Positions 53,101-61,872 of a stretch of 64,000 nt of DNA are shown piece after piece. How positions within the stretch are numbered: the first letter of the stretch is position 1; each line of letters opens with the position of its first letter. Source of the DNA: Monocercomonoides exilis (Eukaryota; Preaxostyla; Oxymonadida; Polymastigidae); NCBI GenBank assembly GCA_001643675.2, contig LSRY02000010.1, positions 824,501 through 888,500 on the forward strand, written 5' to 3'. The notes under the pieces were generated by a model. It was not told the DNA's origin. It did not search any database and saw only the letters and a list, made by a program, of their open reading frames with translations. Made by a program: the position numbers and the translations under genes.

Positions 53101-56100
53101 CAACGCCCAAGCAGAGGAAAAGGATGAAGAAGCAAAATTGGACGAGGAAGGTGAAGAAGAGGATGATGTTGAGGTGTGTCTTTGAATAGAACGCTGGTTG
53201 TAATCAGCTTGATTGCGCTGAAGACTTCCCAGTTTCTCTCCGTTGTCTGTTTGACTTCTGTTTGAAAGAAGTTTCTGTTTGTCATCACTTCCAACATCTC
53301 TCTCTGATCTCCTCTGAGATTTCTGCAGAGCAACTGCAGCCTGCGACTCCTCCGACGAAAAAGACGCACTTTCGCTTTCGCTCCACGAGCCACCTAAACT
53401 ATTCTCCTCATCTTCGTCTTCATCGGGGACAAACGAAGTGGAAGAGCGTGTGGTTGTTGTGGTGGAGGTGTATGAAGAAACAGAAGATGCCGTCAGAGAC
53501 AGATCGTCCTGTGACAAGTCAGATCCGCTCTCGTCAAACTCATCGCTTTCATTCCTTCCGCTTCTTCTTCTCTTCTTTTCGTAGCTTGCTCCATTCTGCG
53601 TCCACGAATTGGCAGAGGAAGGCGTATCAGCCTCCAAAAACGACCGCTGCGATGAAGAATGCAAGATGGAGTCGCTTGAGGGCATCCAGAACGACTCACC
53701 CACACTCATGTCTTCTGCTAACTTGGGATCAATCGATGCAACAGAGCGTGACGAGGCTTCTGTTGCCAGGGGAGCAGGCGGCTGGGGAGGGTTGATGGAG
53801 AATACAGAAGGGAAAGAAGAGGAAGAGGACGAAGAAGAAGAAGAAGAAGATGATGATGATGATGTAACAGGAGTGAAATGAAAGAAACCTGTTGGCGTAG
53901 CAGGCTGACCTGTTGTGATGATGGTAGTTGCAGAAGTCATCGAGAAGCAAGATGGCAATGTTGAAGAAGATGATGAAGATGATGAGGGATTCAAAGGGAA
54001 ATCTTGTTTTTCAAAGGAATCGCTTGGAGTGAGCTTTGAGCTGACTTCGATTTCTTTTGGTTTCTCAAACAAATTGCTTTCCATAACTTGTAAAGAAACA
54101 GCTTCATCTTCTGCCTTTCTTGCTTCTTTCAAATTATTATCTTCTTTGTTGTTATTCTTGTTCTCTCCATCATTTTCTTTTTCTTTCTCTTTCTCTCCAT
54201 TTATGTTTGCATTATCTTCTTCTTCAACTTCTTCCCATTCATAATCCCATTCTTCATCATCTTCCTTTTCTCCTTCTCCATCCCAATCTTCCAAAACCCA
54301 GTCCCATTCAGAATCATCTCCTTCTTTCTTATCTTTATCAACATCAGCTTCAACGCTCTTATTGATATCACTAACTTCTTGAGGTTTCACTTCGGAATGT
54401 TCAATAGATTCGCTCTGTTGCGTTAATTTCTCTGTTTCTGCGCTTCTTTCTTCATTTTCAAAAGTATTATTTTGCTCATTTGCAGGCTTTGCATCAGGTT
54501 CTGATATGCCCTTCTTTTCAATTTCTTCTGTTTCAGTTGTGATATCTCCATTGCTTGTCGAAGGTTGTTGAATGAATTCTTCCTCTTTTGATTCGAGTTT
54601 TGCTTCGTCTCCTTCGAGTGCTTTTGCTTCTTCATTCTTTTGCTCCTCAGATTCGCTTGCCTGCAGTCTGGCATCATTCCCATTTTCCTTGTCTGAAACG
54701 GTATCCGAATTCATCCTTTTGACAATGTCTTCCACCTCTTCCTCTTCTGAATCCTTAAGCAGACTTGACCACGACGGCATAGACTCCACCCTTCTTTCAA
54801 ATCTTTCCTCTTCATCTGCAAATTCGTCCTTTGCCTCGGTGGATATGTCTGAGCTGTGTGCCATCAACTGCCTCCTTCGCTCTGTCTGCCTGCTGCTGAG
54901 TGTGTTGGCATCGGAGTATTCTGAAGCAGTTGTGTGTTTTGTGCGTGGAGAGGGAAAGATTCCAACAGCTGCTGCAACAGACAGCGCAGAGGGAGAAAGA
55001 AGAGACTCAAGAGAAGCAGCACTCATCAAGGAGTTCAGCGAATAGTTGTCGTGAAACAGAATGTTGCCATCCGCGTGGCCTTCGCTTGGGAAAGACAACT
55101 TCAAAGAAAGCTTGTTTGAAGGCAAGTTTGTTCCTTCAACTTTTTCTTCTTTTGTCTCACTTTCATGTTGGATATTTGCATCTGAGAGAAATGCTGAATC
55201 ATCAAAAGTTTGGTGACTTATCTTCTTTTTCTTTTTCTTTTTCTTCTTCTTCTTTTTGGTATTCGTGATTTTTAAACCATCAACTTCTTTCTCATTCACT
55301 TTCTCGTATGTGACTCCACCTTCATTTTTCTGGATATCATCAATTTTTGCAGAGACATTGCAAATCTTTGTTTCCTCATCATTCTTATCTGTCAAATTAT
55401 TGGCTGAAATTGCAAGGTCTTTTTCATCTTTTCGATAAGCAGATGAACTTTTGCGGTCTTGCGATTTCTTTCGTTTCAATTCTTTGATTCGATTGGGAAG
55501 TGAGAGTGAAATTTTTGTCGATTTTCTTGAGGCAGTCGATTTTTTGGATGTCAGTGTTTTTTGCCCAGTTTTTTCTTTTTTGCTCAAATTTTGTGGTTCA
55601 GATTTCATTTCTTTCACATCTGAAGTCCGAAGAATATGAGATAATCGAAGAGGCATAAGTCCGTCTGATTTTTGAGGAGTTTCACGAATAATTACAGCTG
55701 CTGTATGAGGAGTACGCTTTTGTGGAATCTGAGTTTTATCATTTTTATTTATCGATCTTTTTGCTGAAGCTGCAGAACGAGTTAATGAAGAACTTATTGA
55801 TGGATTTGATGCTTTTTTACTCATCGGAGGAAGTCTTTCCAAAGAAGAACGCGAAACTCTGCTGTATGATGATGAATTCCGAAGAGAATTATTAAGGCTC
55901 GTTGGTGTTGAGGAGCGAAGAAATTGCGAAGAAATCAAGCGTAAGGCTTCAGTGGGCCTTGGAGGAGATTTCTTTTGAAAAGTAATTTTCTTGTTTTCGT
56001 AGATAGGAGCTTTGTGTTGAATTTGTTTTAACTCTGATAATGCTTCTTCTTCAGTCATCGAAGAACGTACTGAAGATGAGAAAAGCGGAGGAAAATGAAA

Positions 56101-56247
56101 AAATGCATTATCATGAGTTTTAAACGTATTAGAGCAAGATTGTGCTCTTACATCTGTTTTTGTAATATTCTTTTTTGAGTTATATGGCTTTGATACTGCG
56201 GTTGGCGACAGAGAGCGTTGAATTGAAGGAAAATGTGAAGTGTGCAT
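44155..56247 (-). CDS. Giant Sfi1-like, centrin-binding repeat protein with IQ motif
   Basis: One unbroken reading frame of 4030 residues. The first 2600 or so residues are low-complexity, charged and Ser-rich, with a Lys run, poly-Ser and an acidic 'EEDWDWDGE'-type zone. An IQ-type motif KVIQQWFRRILQRRKFLK lies at about 2640. It is followed to about 2900 by tandem helices with a Trp every 25-40 residues: AFQMWRWWTVKQIRRRK, LRCIRHWRFVWLRKKK, AIQRWKLWAA, VLLRWREWMEKRREKK, VFGSWQKYVVRMKRV. These resemble Sfi1 repeats, which bind centrin at centrosomes and basal bodies. The remainder is Ser-rich with a Glu/Lys/Arg coiled coil (EREEREKKEKEE-type). The C-terminus is acidic. A basal-body or cytoskeletal role is inferred. 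No catalytic domain is seen, and no intron is needed to keep the frame open. Confidence 0.8.
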   Translation of the reverse strand: MHTSHFPSIQRSLSPTAVSKPYNSKKNITKTDVRAQSCSNTFKTHDNAFFHFPPLFSSSVRSSMTEEEALSELKQIQHKAPIYENKKITFQKKSPPRPTEALRLISSQFLRSSTPTSLNNSLRNSSSYSRVSRSSLERLPPMSKKASNPSISSSLTRSAASAKRSINKNDKTQIPQKRTPHTAAVIIRETPQKSDGLMPLRLSHILRTSDVKEMKSEPQNLSKKEKTGQKTLTSKKSTASRKSTKISLSLPNRIKELKRKKSQDRKSSSAYRKDEKDLAISANNLTDKNDEETKICNVSAKIDDIQKNEGGVTYEKVNEKEVDGLKITNTKKKKKKKKKKKKISHQTFDDSAFLSDANIQHESETKEEKVEGTNLPSNKLSLKLSFPSEGHADGNILFHDNYSLNSLMSAASLESLLSPSALSVAAAVGIFPSPRTKHTTASEYSDANTLSSRQTERRRQLMAHSSDISTEAKDEFADEEERFERRVESMPSWSSLLKDSEEEEVEDIVKRMNSDTVSDKENGNDARLQASESEEQKNEEAKALEGDEAKLESKEEEFIQQPSTSNGDITTETEEIEKKGISEPDAKPANEQNNTFENEERSAETEKLTQQSESIEHSEVKPQEVSDINKSVEADVDKDKKEGDDSEWDWVLEDWDGEGEKEDDEEWDYEWEEVEEEDNANINGEKEKEKENDGENKNNNKEDNNLKEARKAEDEAVSLQVMESNLFEKPKEIEVSSKLTPSDSFEKQDFPLNPSSSSSSSSTLPSCFSMTSATTIITTGQPATPTGFFHFTPVTSSSSSSSSSSSSSSSSFPSVFSINPPQPPAPLATEASSRSVASIDPKLAEDMSVGESFWMPSSDSILHSSSQRSFLEADTPSSANSWTQNGASYEKKRRRSGRNESDEFDESGSDLSQDDLSLTASSVSSYTSTTTTTRSSTSFVPDEDEDEENSLGGSWSESESASFSSEESQAAVALQKSQRRSERDVGSDDKQKLLSNRSQTDNGEKLGSLQRNQADYNQRSIQRHTSTSSSSSPSSSNFASSSFSSAWALMKPQPSISSSSSNMLSPLPSTYSTKHLPPSASASFVPSSNLLSVPNAKSLARRQTAYEKNLIIQPGISFIAQRDAPAQPEHTTDLHRKASKSPVTQSKSSTSRPQPPPSLLSNAFFPYSSIQKAPAMDSSNSTSSLLTRAITISSSLPLNATQSPSKTTTSHISQAASASISNSTTLSSSVTTTSPSITQAPSLTSTSFRKPSMASTSNPHISTLPAISYTSRTLTSATSEYAPRNKENILSPKQRAASGRRRSKRRSRTVAQIGVDDDNEYEDNEASPFSIDNTTDESANRSRQGGNYPTRSQRSLTTVDNELSLTQGLEESESTSSLFRRVRAATTRNLSLLRPVTNNEASRGYEANASDDPFSDRGNEKTQLARNHSATRRSYKASQLQLDGEQSVNGTSASSASMPFDSSSAMHSLQSHNSPSSFAAPPFDANTSFFMAMQQSIEGGALSDANFSGLTSPTSPSRSFEIPGSIPATPFSAGIPTSDGVESTTSCVLASPSALPDEGHTAHLTRKSGASRSSKRKSPVPSPSLTSGTNSSRTLIHKLQGADKHWMSRGEHGSNKNRKKLGSTSLLFVPPSAVNRYDGTDLDPLMKTEGELTNNTSDEAEENFKRQKEMRKNSRLSYVLTEILSRSISESNKAPKQRLISNLVKHQREGLVLAPAAASSVRLGMARSSCKESSRVSSNRKKRTHHQRNSSANSSQIGQQSSTDLISVNSRASSSSTATFHSSSPHSKTSGRASESHRSTLSVSSSHSSRTSSRTDSSSHSRNSSSADSSSSLKSPSSQTGSESSTSYTSKSTNRTKDKTSVHSSRSRRSMNNENGSQNEKSEKDVIENADIQANAERGSKRHLRSPSLPTHKHNHHHHHHHRRSHHHRRKSSLQSEDLSPLDVENDENTILNEVEREIKRREREEKKEEKKKRKMERSLMQKQEQEESSKSNGIADNEAIGQQLKMNEGSNIGSDRRAVDKDACEDEKREEARKRETEAGSKKFSNVFEGENGEFCRVDSTQRRICHQSNQLHSNGQHSLGEDDDSDGTKESANSGFSDESSQQMEMEEESEEDELDLQVMKTSLLPPAIQEGDEWEEEQQFHRRETTSSLPPIDSATSRLQLEDEKSTGENEATEANKSNESTDEKKESTEATKNNNGSTLFGQSGQPMNTKPLLINVDHNSFDPFHTTPRHSLGMFQMFHPPPNMFAVPTRSASFSINILPTAIAPTSTPRHSNGSNQNTPTSVRGTASHHEMFTPSSARGAGPVGKFDFDSFSSPTTTSISQKTTPRSPSQISDSPLTKSPTIGGITLVPYSHPKPVIRRSLSMMGQYRQSFSFHPPQNQTTPTGSNQQATDSAFSANGVAPSPSPPAYMLHSTSIGQGQGDDVSPMSPQSKFRVSPPISDEELDKLGVKDAASLWNRLTGATGDANKKKKFNSSASGDIYNAGSEDEDTDKKNQPAKPRTSMATLLKGKLKAMGFDFTGGGKGGRDVAGGSTAASSKTPTVLLSQLIKSWHGSSKLKGASHSGKGGDQNGGMGQGRDGVNADGTLRSDRLSEIPSDTKALLMMMDENGRVSTDGSEPMSFEQLMRRQKSAKVIQQWFRRILQRRKFLKYKQKKEQKIQDLSVNAFQMWRWWTVKQIRRRKIAYVMVDVYNTALQLRCIRHWRFVWLRKKKQLDRFERLVTQKHKMHLKHDAIQRWKLWAAPNIILTRIFRSQRCQRFILRRQCTRKFVYWAALAQYKKAVKLRAIVFFRLSEEFIPALPSRWASVPFLQALREDYIRKDILERVLMRFAFVRLCPVVLLRWREWMEKRREKKEMKHRGDLNVMKRVFGSWQKYVVRMKRVRKKRKLQLEREEEFNNVMAQMKENYEGWKQNREEKFKTEFPRIRQLLTNLMTDLGKFEEEMKLRREARDADLKMFMREMQKVNGTVKKEILGDELVSVRDDASKRTSRTPKSERSAATMLSALTPGTESNNTDNDSAEFSVDDTSIFDELDELEDEEIRKKREEEEDRQWLNNYKKQQLLNQLFEEENDQTSSSTHFLGSIGSKLKEIEEYSKTMNGKDDIELVAFKHAPSSQVSLPTASLASSSQSKFPGYFSSMSSSSQLLSAATFASASRASGSSRPLASFLPNSSAEQLPFASSISSSSLASTSTAPVASSSFFPSISPSASPSPSASPVGSIASLPTPSPSLASASLTTSAVPPSVSPSSMFSRNLSDSSITHAISPAFTPSPVGSSSSSVFVSSELTSGMEGRESAMLSTEQQDFPPQNTKSSPDEVAASSQSEASLAQSEVGGESASTLSSSSLPPRLPLSSLELGTTASFPFSKPPTRSSEMRSSQRNLTIDAPPLVMMANMSPSFTPTLSPSSSQSFSLSSTPIHSNRRSSLSVDGADKEKEKLHIEFNPNYTTKIEHPMASRHSFGWSKHTFLQRGGSLAPLAEPTLVPLARSDLNIPSLVTLAPTKETIALLNKAKKEREEREKKEKEEREERERKEKEERERIERERKEKELKEKGRKRNREKLQEENRDKTTLDNQKGYRTLSRRDTPLPDGQTGVANERKSPGLCADELETVNSEEIMLDFADNDVPDDELTPRAKERRRLIQLQKEYEDTLTEQEKKEKAALELKQAQEEGFLKEASSTQTTARDKTVRSGRSSMLKLKRTSSTLMRKKMGSKSFLLAGSGNGSTTQSTARHREDASNPESRRDDDAMTFHTKTGGGGGSGMVSSRSLFGDGLMSVRGNVGGGKTTRRSRTYGESRQNTSRSIRGDDGEGLTTRSKGFGLGSGSGMVSSGQNLAKTRKESKIIERIVQQTEEEKEIEDLLKSRIEREEINWNLLIGTMKKEKLIEFTPEEQQKILDEKILADEKEKERKIAIDERWKLKELRSSLSRHSSLSLFVPTTPLATQTPTSSTSRLQTQAKSAKKEEEERMMKDRRRLFKQLNQSKEAVGALLRKTCTDQSSQDDSLWNVDEDSVGSDLSEDISVVEDDDISWI

Positions 56248-56625
56248 TTATTCGTTTTCGAGAAATCAAACAAAATTTTTTTCTTAAAAATGGAATAAGC
56301 ATAAAATAATTAAAAGCATATGAATGAACAATAACATTCTAAACCTTCCACAGCTGAAATTGGCTTTGAAGTTGTTTTCATAAAAAGATGTAATGGGACA
56401 ATAATAAGAAAAAAAATATAAAAAATGAGTGAAGTCTTGCAATAAAATCGTAGTGCAAAAAATAAAAAAAAAGTGTTGTGTTGTAAAAAATGATCTGAGG
56501 AAATAATGTTAAAAACTGAATGAAAAATAAGTATTTACAGAAAATGATTAAGTTAAACTACTTTGAATTGTATGTGTATGTGTATATATAAAACGCAAAT
56601 CCTTCTATTTTTTTTTTTTCTTTTT
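56248..56625. other. AT-rich spacer
   Basis: 378 bases between two minus-strand genes, containing a short (TG)n-(TA)n stretch near 56570-56590 and a poly-T run just downstream of the GYF gene's stop. Nothing else recognised. Confidence 0.5.
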
Positions 56626-58283
56626 TTAGCCATCCAAAACATTATAGATTACCTTTGAGATTTCCGCCGCCTCTCTCTCCGTCTTTCCCTTCTCCGTCAC
56701 ATATACCCCCCTCGCATCTCCGCCTTCCACAACCTCCACACGCAGCGGAAGCGACTTAAATGGGACGGCAGGTGGAGGGAATCTGCAGTGAACAGAATGA
56801 AATGTTCTTTCATTGGCGAGCTTGATGTACGATTCGCCCACAATCATCTGCCTGTCCATGATTTCGATCATCTGCTCGTTGGAGAAGGGGCCTTTGACGG
56901 TGAGGGAGGAGTCGATGACATACCAGCAGCGGTTGGCGACGGATGAGGGCGGGCAGGTTAAAGATGGAGGGGAAGAGGAAGAAGAAGAGGAGGAGGAGGA
57001 AGAAGAAGAATGAGAAGAAGAAATAGAGGAAGAAGAAGAGGAAGAAGAAGGAGAATGTGATGATGATGATGATGAATGAGGAATATATTTTGTAAGTGTT
57101 GATGGAGGTGTTGCTAACAATGAAGAAGCTGTATCATCAGAAGGAGATGAATATTTTGTTGTAAAAGAAGAAGAAGAAGAATATCTTGTTTTCCTATCAG
57201 AAGTTGTTTTTCTCTTCTTTGCAGTATTAACATCAATATAATCTCGATCAAATCGTTGAGGCTGAATGAAAGGCGGATGATGACCCAAAATGCCTTCTTG
57301 TTCTTTTGATGGAGTGTATTTCTGTTTGAAAGTGGTGCGCTGCTTTGAAGGAGGATGTGATGTTTGAAGAGAATTTGGTGGAAAAGATGAAGAGGAAGAA
57401 GAAAATGGTGGTGGTGGTGATGATGATGATATTGGTGAATATGAAGAAGAAGAAGAAGAAGATGGAATGTATTGTGTTGCTGTTTGCACAGCAGCATTTT
57501 CAGCTGGTTTGTACAAATAAGCAGAACTAACAGAAAGAGAATTAGCAGAAGAAGAAGAGGAAGAGATAGAGGCAGAAGAAGAGGCAGAAGAAGAAGCAGT
57601 ACGAGAATTCTCCTTTTTCGCCTTTCGTGTTTGGCGTTTCGATGCTTTGGGAGCAGAAGTGGAAGTTGTAGAAGGAGGAGGAGGAGGAGAAGAAGAAGAA
57701 GAAGATGATGATGATGATGATGAAGCAGATGAAGCAGAAGAAGCAGAAGAAGCAGATGTTTGTGTAACATTCTCTGTTGGTTGCTGAGTGCTTTCTTGCT
57801 TATCAGAAGGACAATAATACAATTTGGATGAAGTTTTGTTGCTTTCTATTTGTTTTTTCGGCTGTTGAGTTTCGATGCGATTGGATGGAATGTACAAAAC
57901 ATTGCTTTCAATAGGCGCTGTCTGCTTTTTGCTTGGTTTCAGATCTGTTTTTTCAGAATTATCTGCCTCTGATAATGAATCAGTAACATTCATCTTCTTC
58001 TCCTTCTCCTCCTTCTCCTTCTTCTTCTTCTTCTTCTGCGACCGTTTTGACTTGTTTTTGCTTGTAGTTTCTGTCTTTGTCTGTTGTTCGTTTTCTAATA
58101 TTTCTCTTTCTGGCTTCCAAATCTGCCGTTTCGCTGTCTTTTGCATAGAAGATTCAGAGTTATCTTCTGTGAGTGCTGTACTAGATGAAATCAACTGTGG
58201 AGAAGTATATGTTCCCAGAATAGAAGAAGAAGAAGAAGAAGAAGAAGAAGAAGAAGAAGAAGAAGAAGAAGAAGAAGAAGAAG

Positions 58284-58315
<32 letters not shown>

Positions 58316-58507
58316 TATGAAGAAGGTGCTAATGGTTCTGAAGCAAATGAAGAGTATTTGTGTTGACTTGTGTAATGAGTGGAAGATGGCTGGCTGGCGT
58401 GAGTCTCAAAAGATGCCGCAGGAGAAGCAGAGAAAGAAGAATACGAAGAAATCATCGGGCTCTGTGAAGAGGATGGAATGTAAATGTGAGTCTGATTGGA
58501 AGAAGAG

Positions 58508-58542
<35 letters not shown>

Positions 58543-59646
58543 TGTTGATGATGATGATGATGACGACGGAAGCGTCAAAGGCATTTCGGATGCAGCTGCT
58601 TTTCCCTTTTTTGCAGTCTTCCTTTTTGCACTTCTTTTATTTCTCTCTCCTTCAGGTGTGTTTTCTGGGTTGTATTCGGCAATAGATAAAGAAGGCCTGC
58701 CCTTTCTGATTTTTTCCTTCACTTCGTCGTCTGTACGCATCTTTTCGATTGCAAAGTGTATCTGAAATTTTGCGCTAAGTTCAGTGCTCAGATTTTTGTT
58801 TTCTATTATTTCACATTTTATTGGATAATCAATGAATTTTTCCAATGGATTGGGGAATCTTGATTTGATAGTGTGGAATCCTGCTTCACTCTGGATGCGA
58901 ATATACGAATCATTATATATCCTTTTGTTTTCAAGAAAATACAGCATTTGAAGTTGTGAAAATGGTCCTTTTAGTTCTTCATTCTCATCATAAATCATCC
59001 AGCATCCTTGAGATATTATTCTATCAACAACCTTGCACGATTCAAATGTCAAAAATTGTTGCGTGATATCTGAATTAACTGACGAATAATTTATTGATGA
59101 ATAAATTAATTTTGATTGATTTTCAGAAGAATGAAAAGCTGTCGATGAAGAAGATGTTGGTATATAGTTGAATGATGAATGATGTGATGGAGAAAGCTGC
59201 ATTTCGGGATGATATGAAGATGCAAAAGCTAACGAAGTGGATTTATTCTGCAATGATACGGGTTTATATTCAAATAACGTGGAATTTTGTTTTTTATCAT
59301 TTTTGTGGTTTCCGTGTGATTGAGAAACATATAAAGCATTATCCAAAGGCTTCCGTTCAGATAATTTCTGTTCATTACGGATATTTCCAATTTCTCTCTT
59401 TTTGCTTCTTCTTGATTCTTGCCTGGATAGCCTTTGCTCAACATGTGAAACATCAAGAGGAATATCAACAAAAGGAATTAAAGGATGAGGAAATCTGCTT
59501 GAAACTGAATGGAAATTCAATTCATTTTTCAATCGTATGAAAGAATCTGGTAAAAGATTCTTATTTTCCCAAAAATTACGCATTTCAATAAAAGAAAACG
59601 GTCCAATCTCTTTGCCAGAACCATCCAGGGCAAACCATTCTGACAT
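56626..59646 (-). CDS. Protein with three GYF-like domains separated by poly-serine linkers
   Basis: Single exon, 1006 residues. Three related segments occur at about 3-70, 213-280 and 904-970. Each starts with W and has GPFS (EIGPFSFIEM, ELKGPFSQLQM, TVKGPFSNEQM), then a helix, then S-[FY]-I-[RK] and a shared extension FHxxxxRFPxPxxxF (FHSVSSRFPHPLIPF, FHTIKSRFPNPLEKF, FHSVHCRFPPPAVPF). The G-P-[FY] core, the helix and the following beta strand fit the GYF fold, which binds proline-rich peptides in splicing and translation-repression factors. Between the domains lie poly-Ser runs (one of about 30 Ser), Lys-rich patches and a basic RKTAKKGK segment. The start is the Met directly before the first domain. 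The FHxxxxRFP extension is not part of the classical GYF domain as I know it. Confidence 0.8.
58223..58313. repeat. Uninterrupted (GAA)n microsatellite, about 30 units, coding for Ser
   Basis: Perfect GAA repeats on the plus strand, read on the minus strand as about 30 consecutive TCT (Ser) codons inside the GYF protein. Shorter GAA/GAG-rich tracts coding for Ser occur in the other large minus-strand genes. Confidence 0.95.
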
Positions 59647-60072
59647 TATTAACTTTTATTAAAAAAACGCATGATTATAAAAAATTACATCTTTTGAATA
59701 TTCAAACCTCTGAATAACGCAAAATGAAAAAAAAAAAATAAAATCCCTTTTTCGGCATAAATCAATAAATATGTTATGGTATTATCCGATTTTTTCGTTT
59801 CAATATGTTGAAATTGAAAACTGTTGTTTGAAGATAACTTCAAACAATGACAAACAATATTTATTAACATTTTGGTAAATTTTTTAATTCATTTATTCAA
59901 AATGGAATAGTTTTGTATTTTTCCAAATAAAAAATAATCTTAACTCATGAGGAGGTTCAAAGGGATGCAAACAATGATTATAAAAATTGCAATGTTATTT
60001 AGAAAATATTTAATCCAGTTCCATTGATTGAAAATTATAAAATAATATCATTTTTTATAAAAAATAACTAAT
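59647..60072. other. AT-rich spacer
   Basis: 426 bases upstream of the GYF gene, ending at the foldback element. It should hold the GYF gene promoter. No motif recognised. Confidence 0.5.
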
Positions 60073-60748
60073 TACACCATTTATTATTCAAATTTGGTGA
60101 ACTTTTTATTCAAAATTAATATACTAACTATTCGAAATTGTTAAACTTCTTATTCAAAATTAATAAAAATCAGTATTTTTTATTAAAAAATTTTTTGATA
60201 ATTAGTTAGTGTTAATAATGGTGGACACTTTCAATAACTGTGGACAGTGGCATTTTCTCAACAATTATTGACAGTTGCATTTCGACAAATAGACCAATTA
60301 TTTTTTTTTTTGAATACACACTTATATGGCATTCAGAGATGAAACAACTTGCTTCAAAGAACGTAGAAAAAACATTTTCTATTTTTGTAGAAACTTGGAG
60401 AAATAAGATTCTCCGAATTTCTCCAAGTTTCTACAAAAATAGAAAATGTTTTTTCTACGTTCTTTGAAGCAAGTTGTTTCATCTCTGAATGCCATATAAG
60501 TGTGTATTCAAAAAAAAAAATAATTGGTCTATTTGTCGAAATGCAACTGTCAATAATTGTTGAGAAAATGCCACTGTCCACAGTTATTGAAAGTGTCCAC
60601 CATTATTAACACTAACTAATTATCAAAAAATTTTTTAATAAAAAATACTGATTTTTATTAATTTTGAATAAGAAGTTTAACAATTTCGAATAGTTAGTAT
60701 ATTAATTTTGAATAAAAAGTTCACCAAATTTGAATAATAAATGGTGTA
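60073..60748. mobile_element. Foldback element / MITE: two 332-bp inverted arms around a 12-bp centre
   Basis: Bases 60073-60404 are the reverse complement of 60417-60748 everywhere I compared them, including an 11-base T/A run that is equal in both arms. Any position x pairs with 120821 minus x. The pairing stops abruptly at both ends just outside a TA dinucleotide (TA-CACCATTT... and ...AAATGGTG-TA), as expected of a Tc1/mariner-type element duplicating TA. Inside each arm a ttattcaaaattaata motif occurs twice. The same short 55-codon reading frame appears on both strands only because of the symmetry; it is not a gene. An inverted-duplication assembly artefact is the alternative. Confidence 0.75.
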
Positions 60749-61842
60749 TTTGTTTGTGTTATTTTTGGAATAGAGGAATTGTTTTTGATGAAAAAAAATT
60801 TTTTTCATATTGTTCTAATCAATCGTTTATCAAAAAAACATGAAAAATAATTTTTTATCTGAAAATATTATATTTTATTTATTTTGTGGTTTTTCTTTAA
60901 TCTTGAATGTTCAATGGGAAAACCACATCAAAACGATAAAAATGGAAATTCATATTTTCATTTCAATCACTTTTGACTAGAAAAAAACAAAGCACAGAAT
61001 AAAAATTATAATTTCAATAATATTCACTGGAATCTAAATTTTTTTCGGAAGTGCTGACGCTAAAAAAAAGTTTCATATATTAAGGAAATTAGTTCATATT
61101 GAATTGTTCACGTGTAGTAATTATTGCAAATGAAAAATTAGAGAATGCTTGAAGACAACCAACTTTTTGTTTTATTTATTTCGAAAATTTTCATTCTGTC
61201 AAATCTTCGATCATTCAATAATTATAATTCGAAAAAATGGGAGATACTGTTTCATTTCAGGAATTTCTATAGAAATATTATGCACTGTGTGTGAAATTTT
61301 AGAAATCAAAAAATTCAAATAAAATGAGTTCATTTTTGATTTATAAGTGAGATCACAAAGTTTTATTGCTAAAAATCAATTGTGAATGTTGTCTGGTGAG
61401 AAAATCCAATTTTAATACCAAAATCAAAGAAAGTTCAATTTGGGAATGAGTACAACAAAGGTTTGATGATTCTTGTTTCAATAGGTTGAAGCTCTTCATT
61501 TTCCTTCATGTTGTAGGAAAAACTTTGACAACAAAAAAAAAAATATCCCATGATAATAACTTTTTGACAAGTGTTTCACTTTTTTTGGAAAAAATATTTG
61601 AAAATATGGGGGAAAATACAGATATATAAACTTTTTTTGCTTAAATCATTAATTTTTTGTTTTTCTCATTAATCAACAAAGTTTTCTCAGATTTCGAGAT
61701 AATTTGAATATTTCTATCAGTTTACATTCATCGTTGATATCAAAATATAATACTTTGTGATTTCACAAACATTTCAAAATATGAACATTTTTTTCCTATT
61801 TTTTATCACTAAAAGTTCTTCGGAGGTGCGTGATTTTTTAAT

Positions 61843-61872
61843 GAAAATGCATGAAGTGAAATATTTTGTCCC
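61843..61872 (+). repeat. Dispersed repeat fragment, inverted copy of 32758-32788
   Basis: gaaaatgcatgaagtg...ttttgtccc; one mismatch to the reverse complement of 32758-32788. Confidence 0.6.

Noticed and set aside
60240-60581. A small protein encoded identically on both strands around 60.4 kb.
   Set aside because: It is the unavoidable result of the near-perfect inverted repeat; there is no homology or codon signal.
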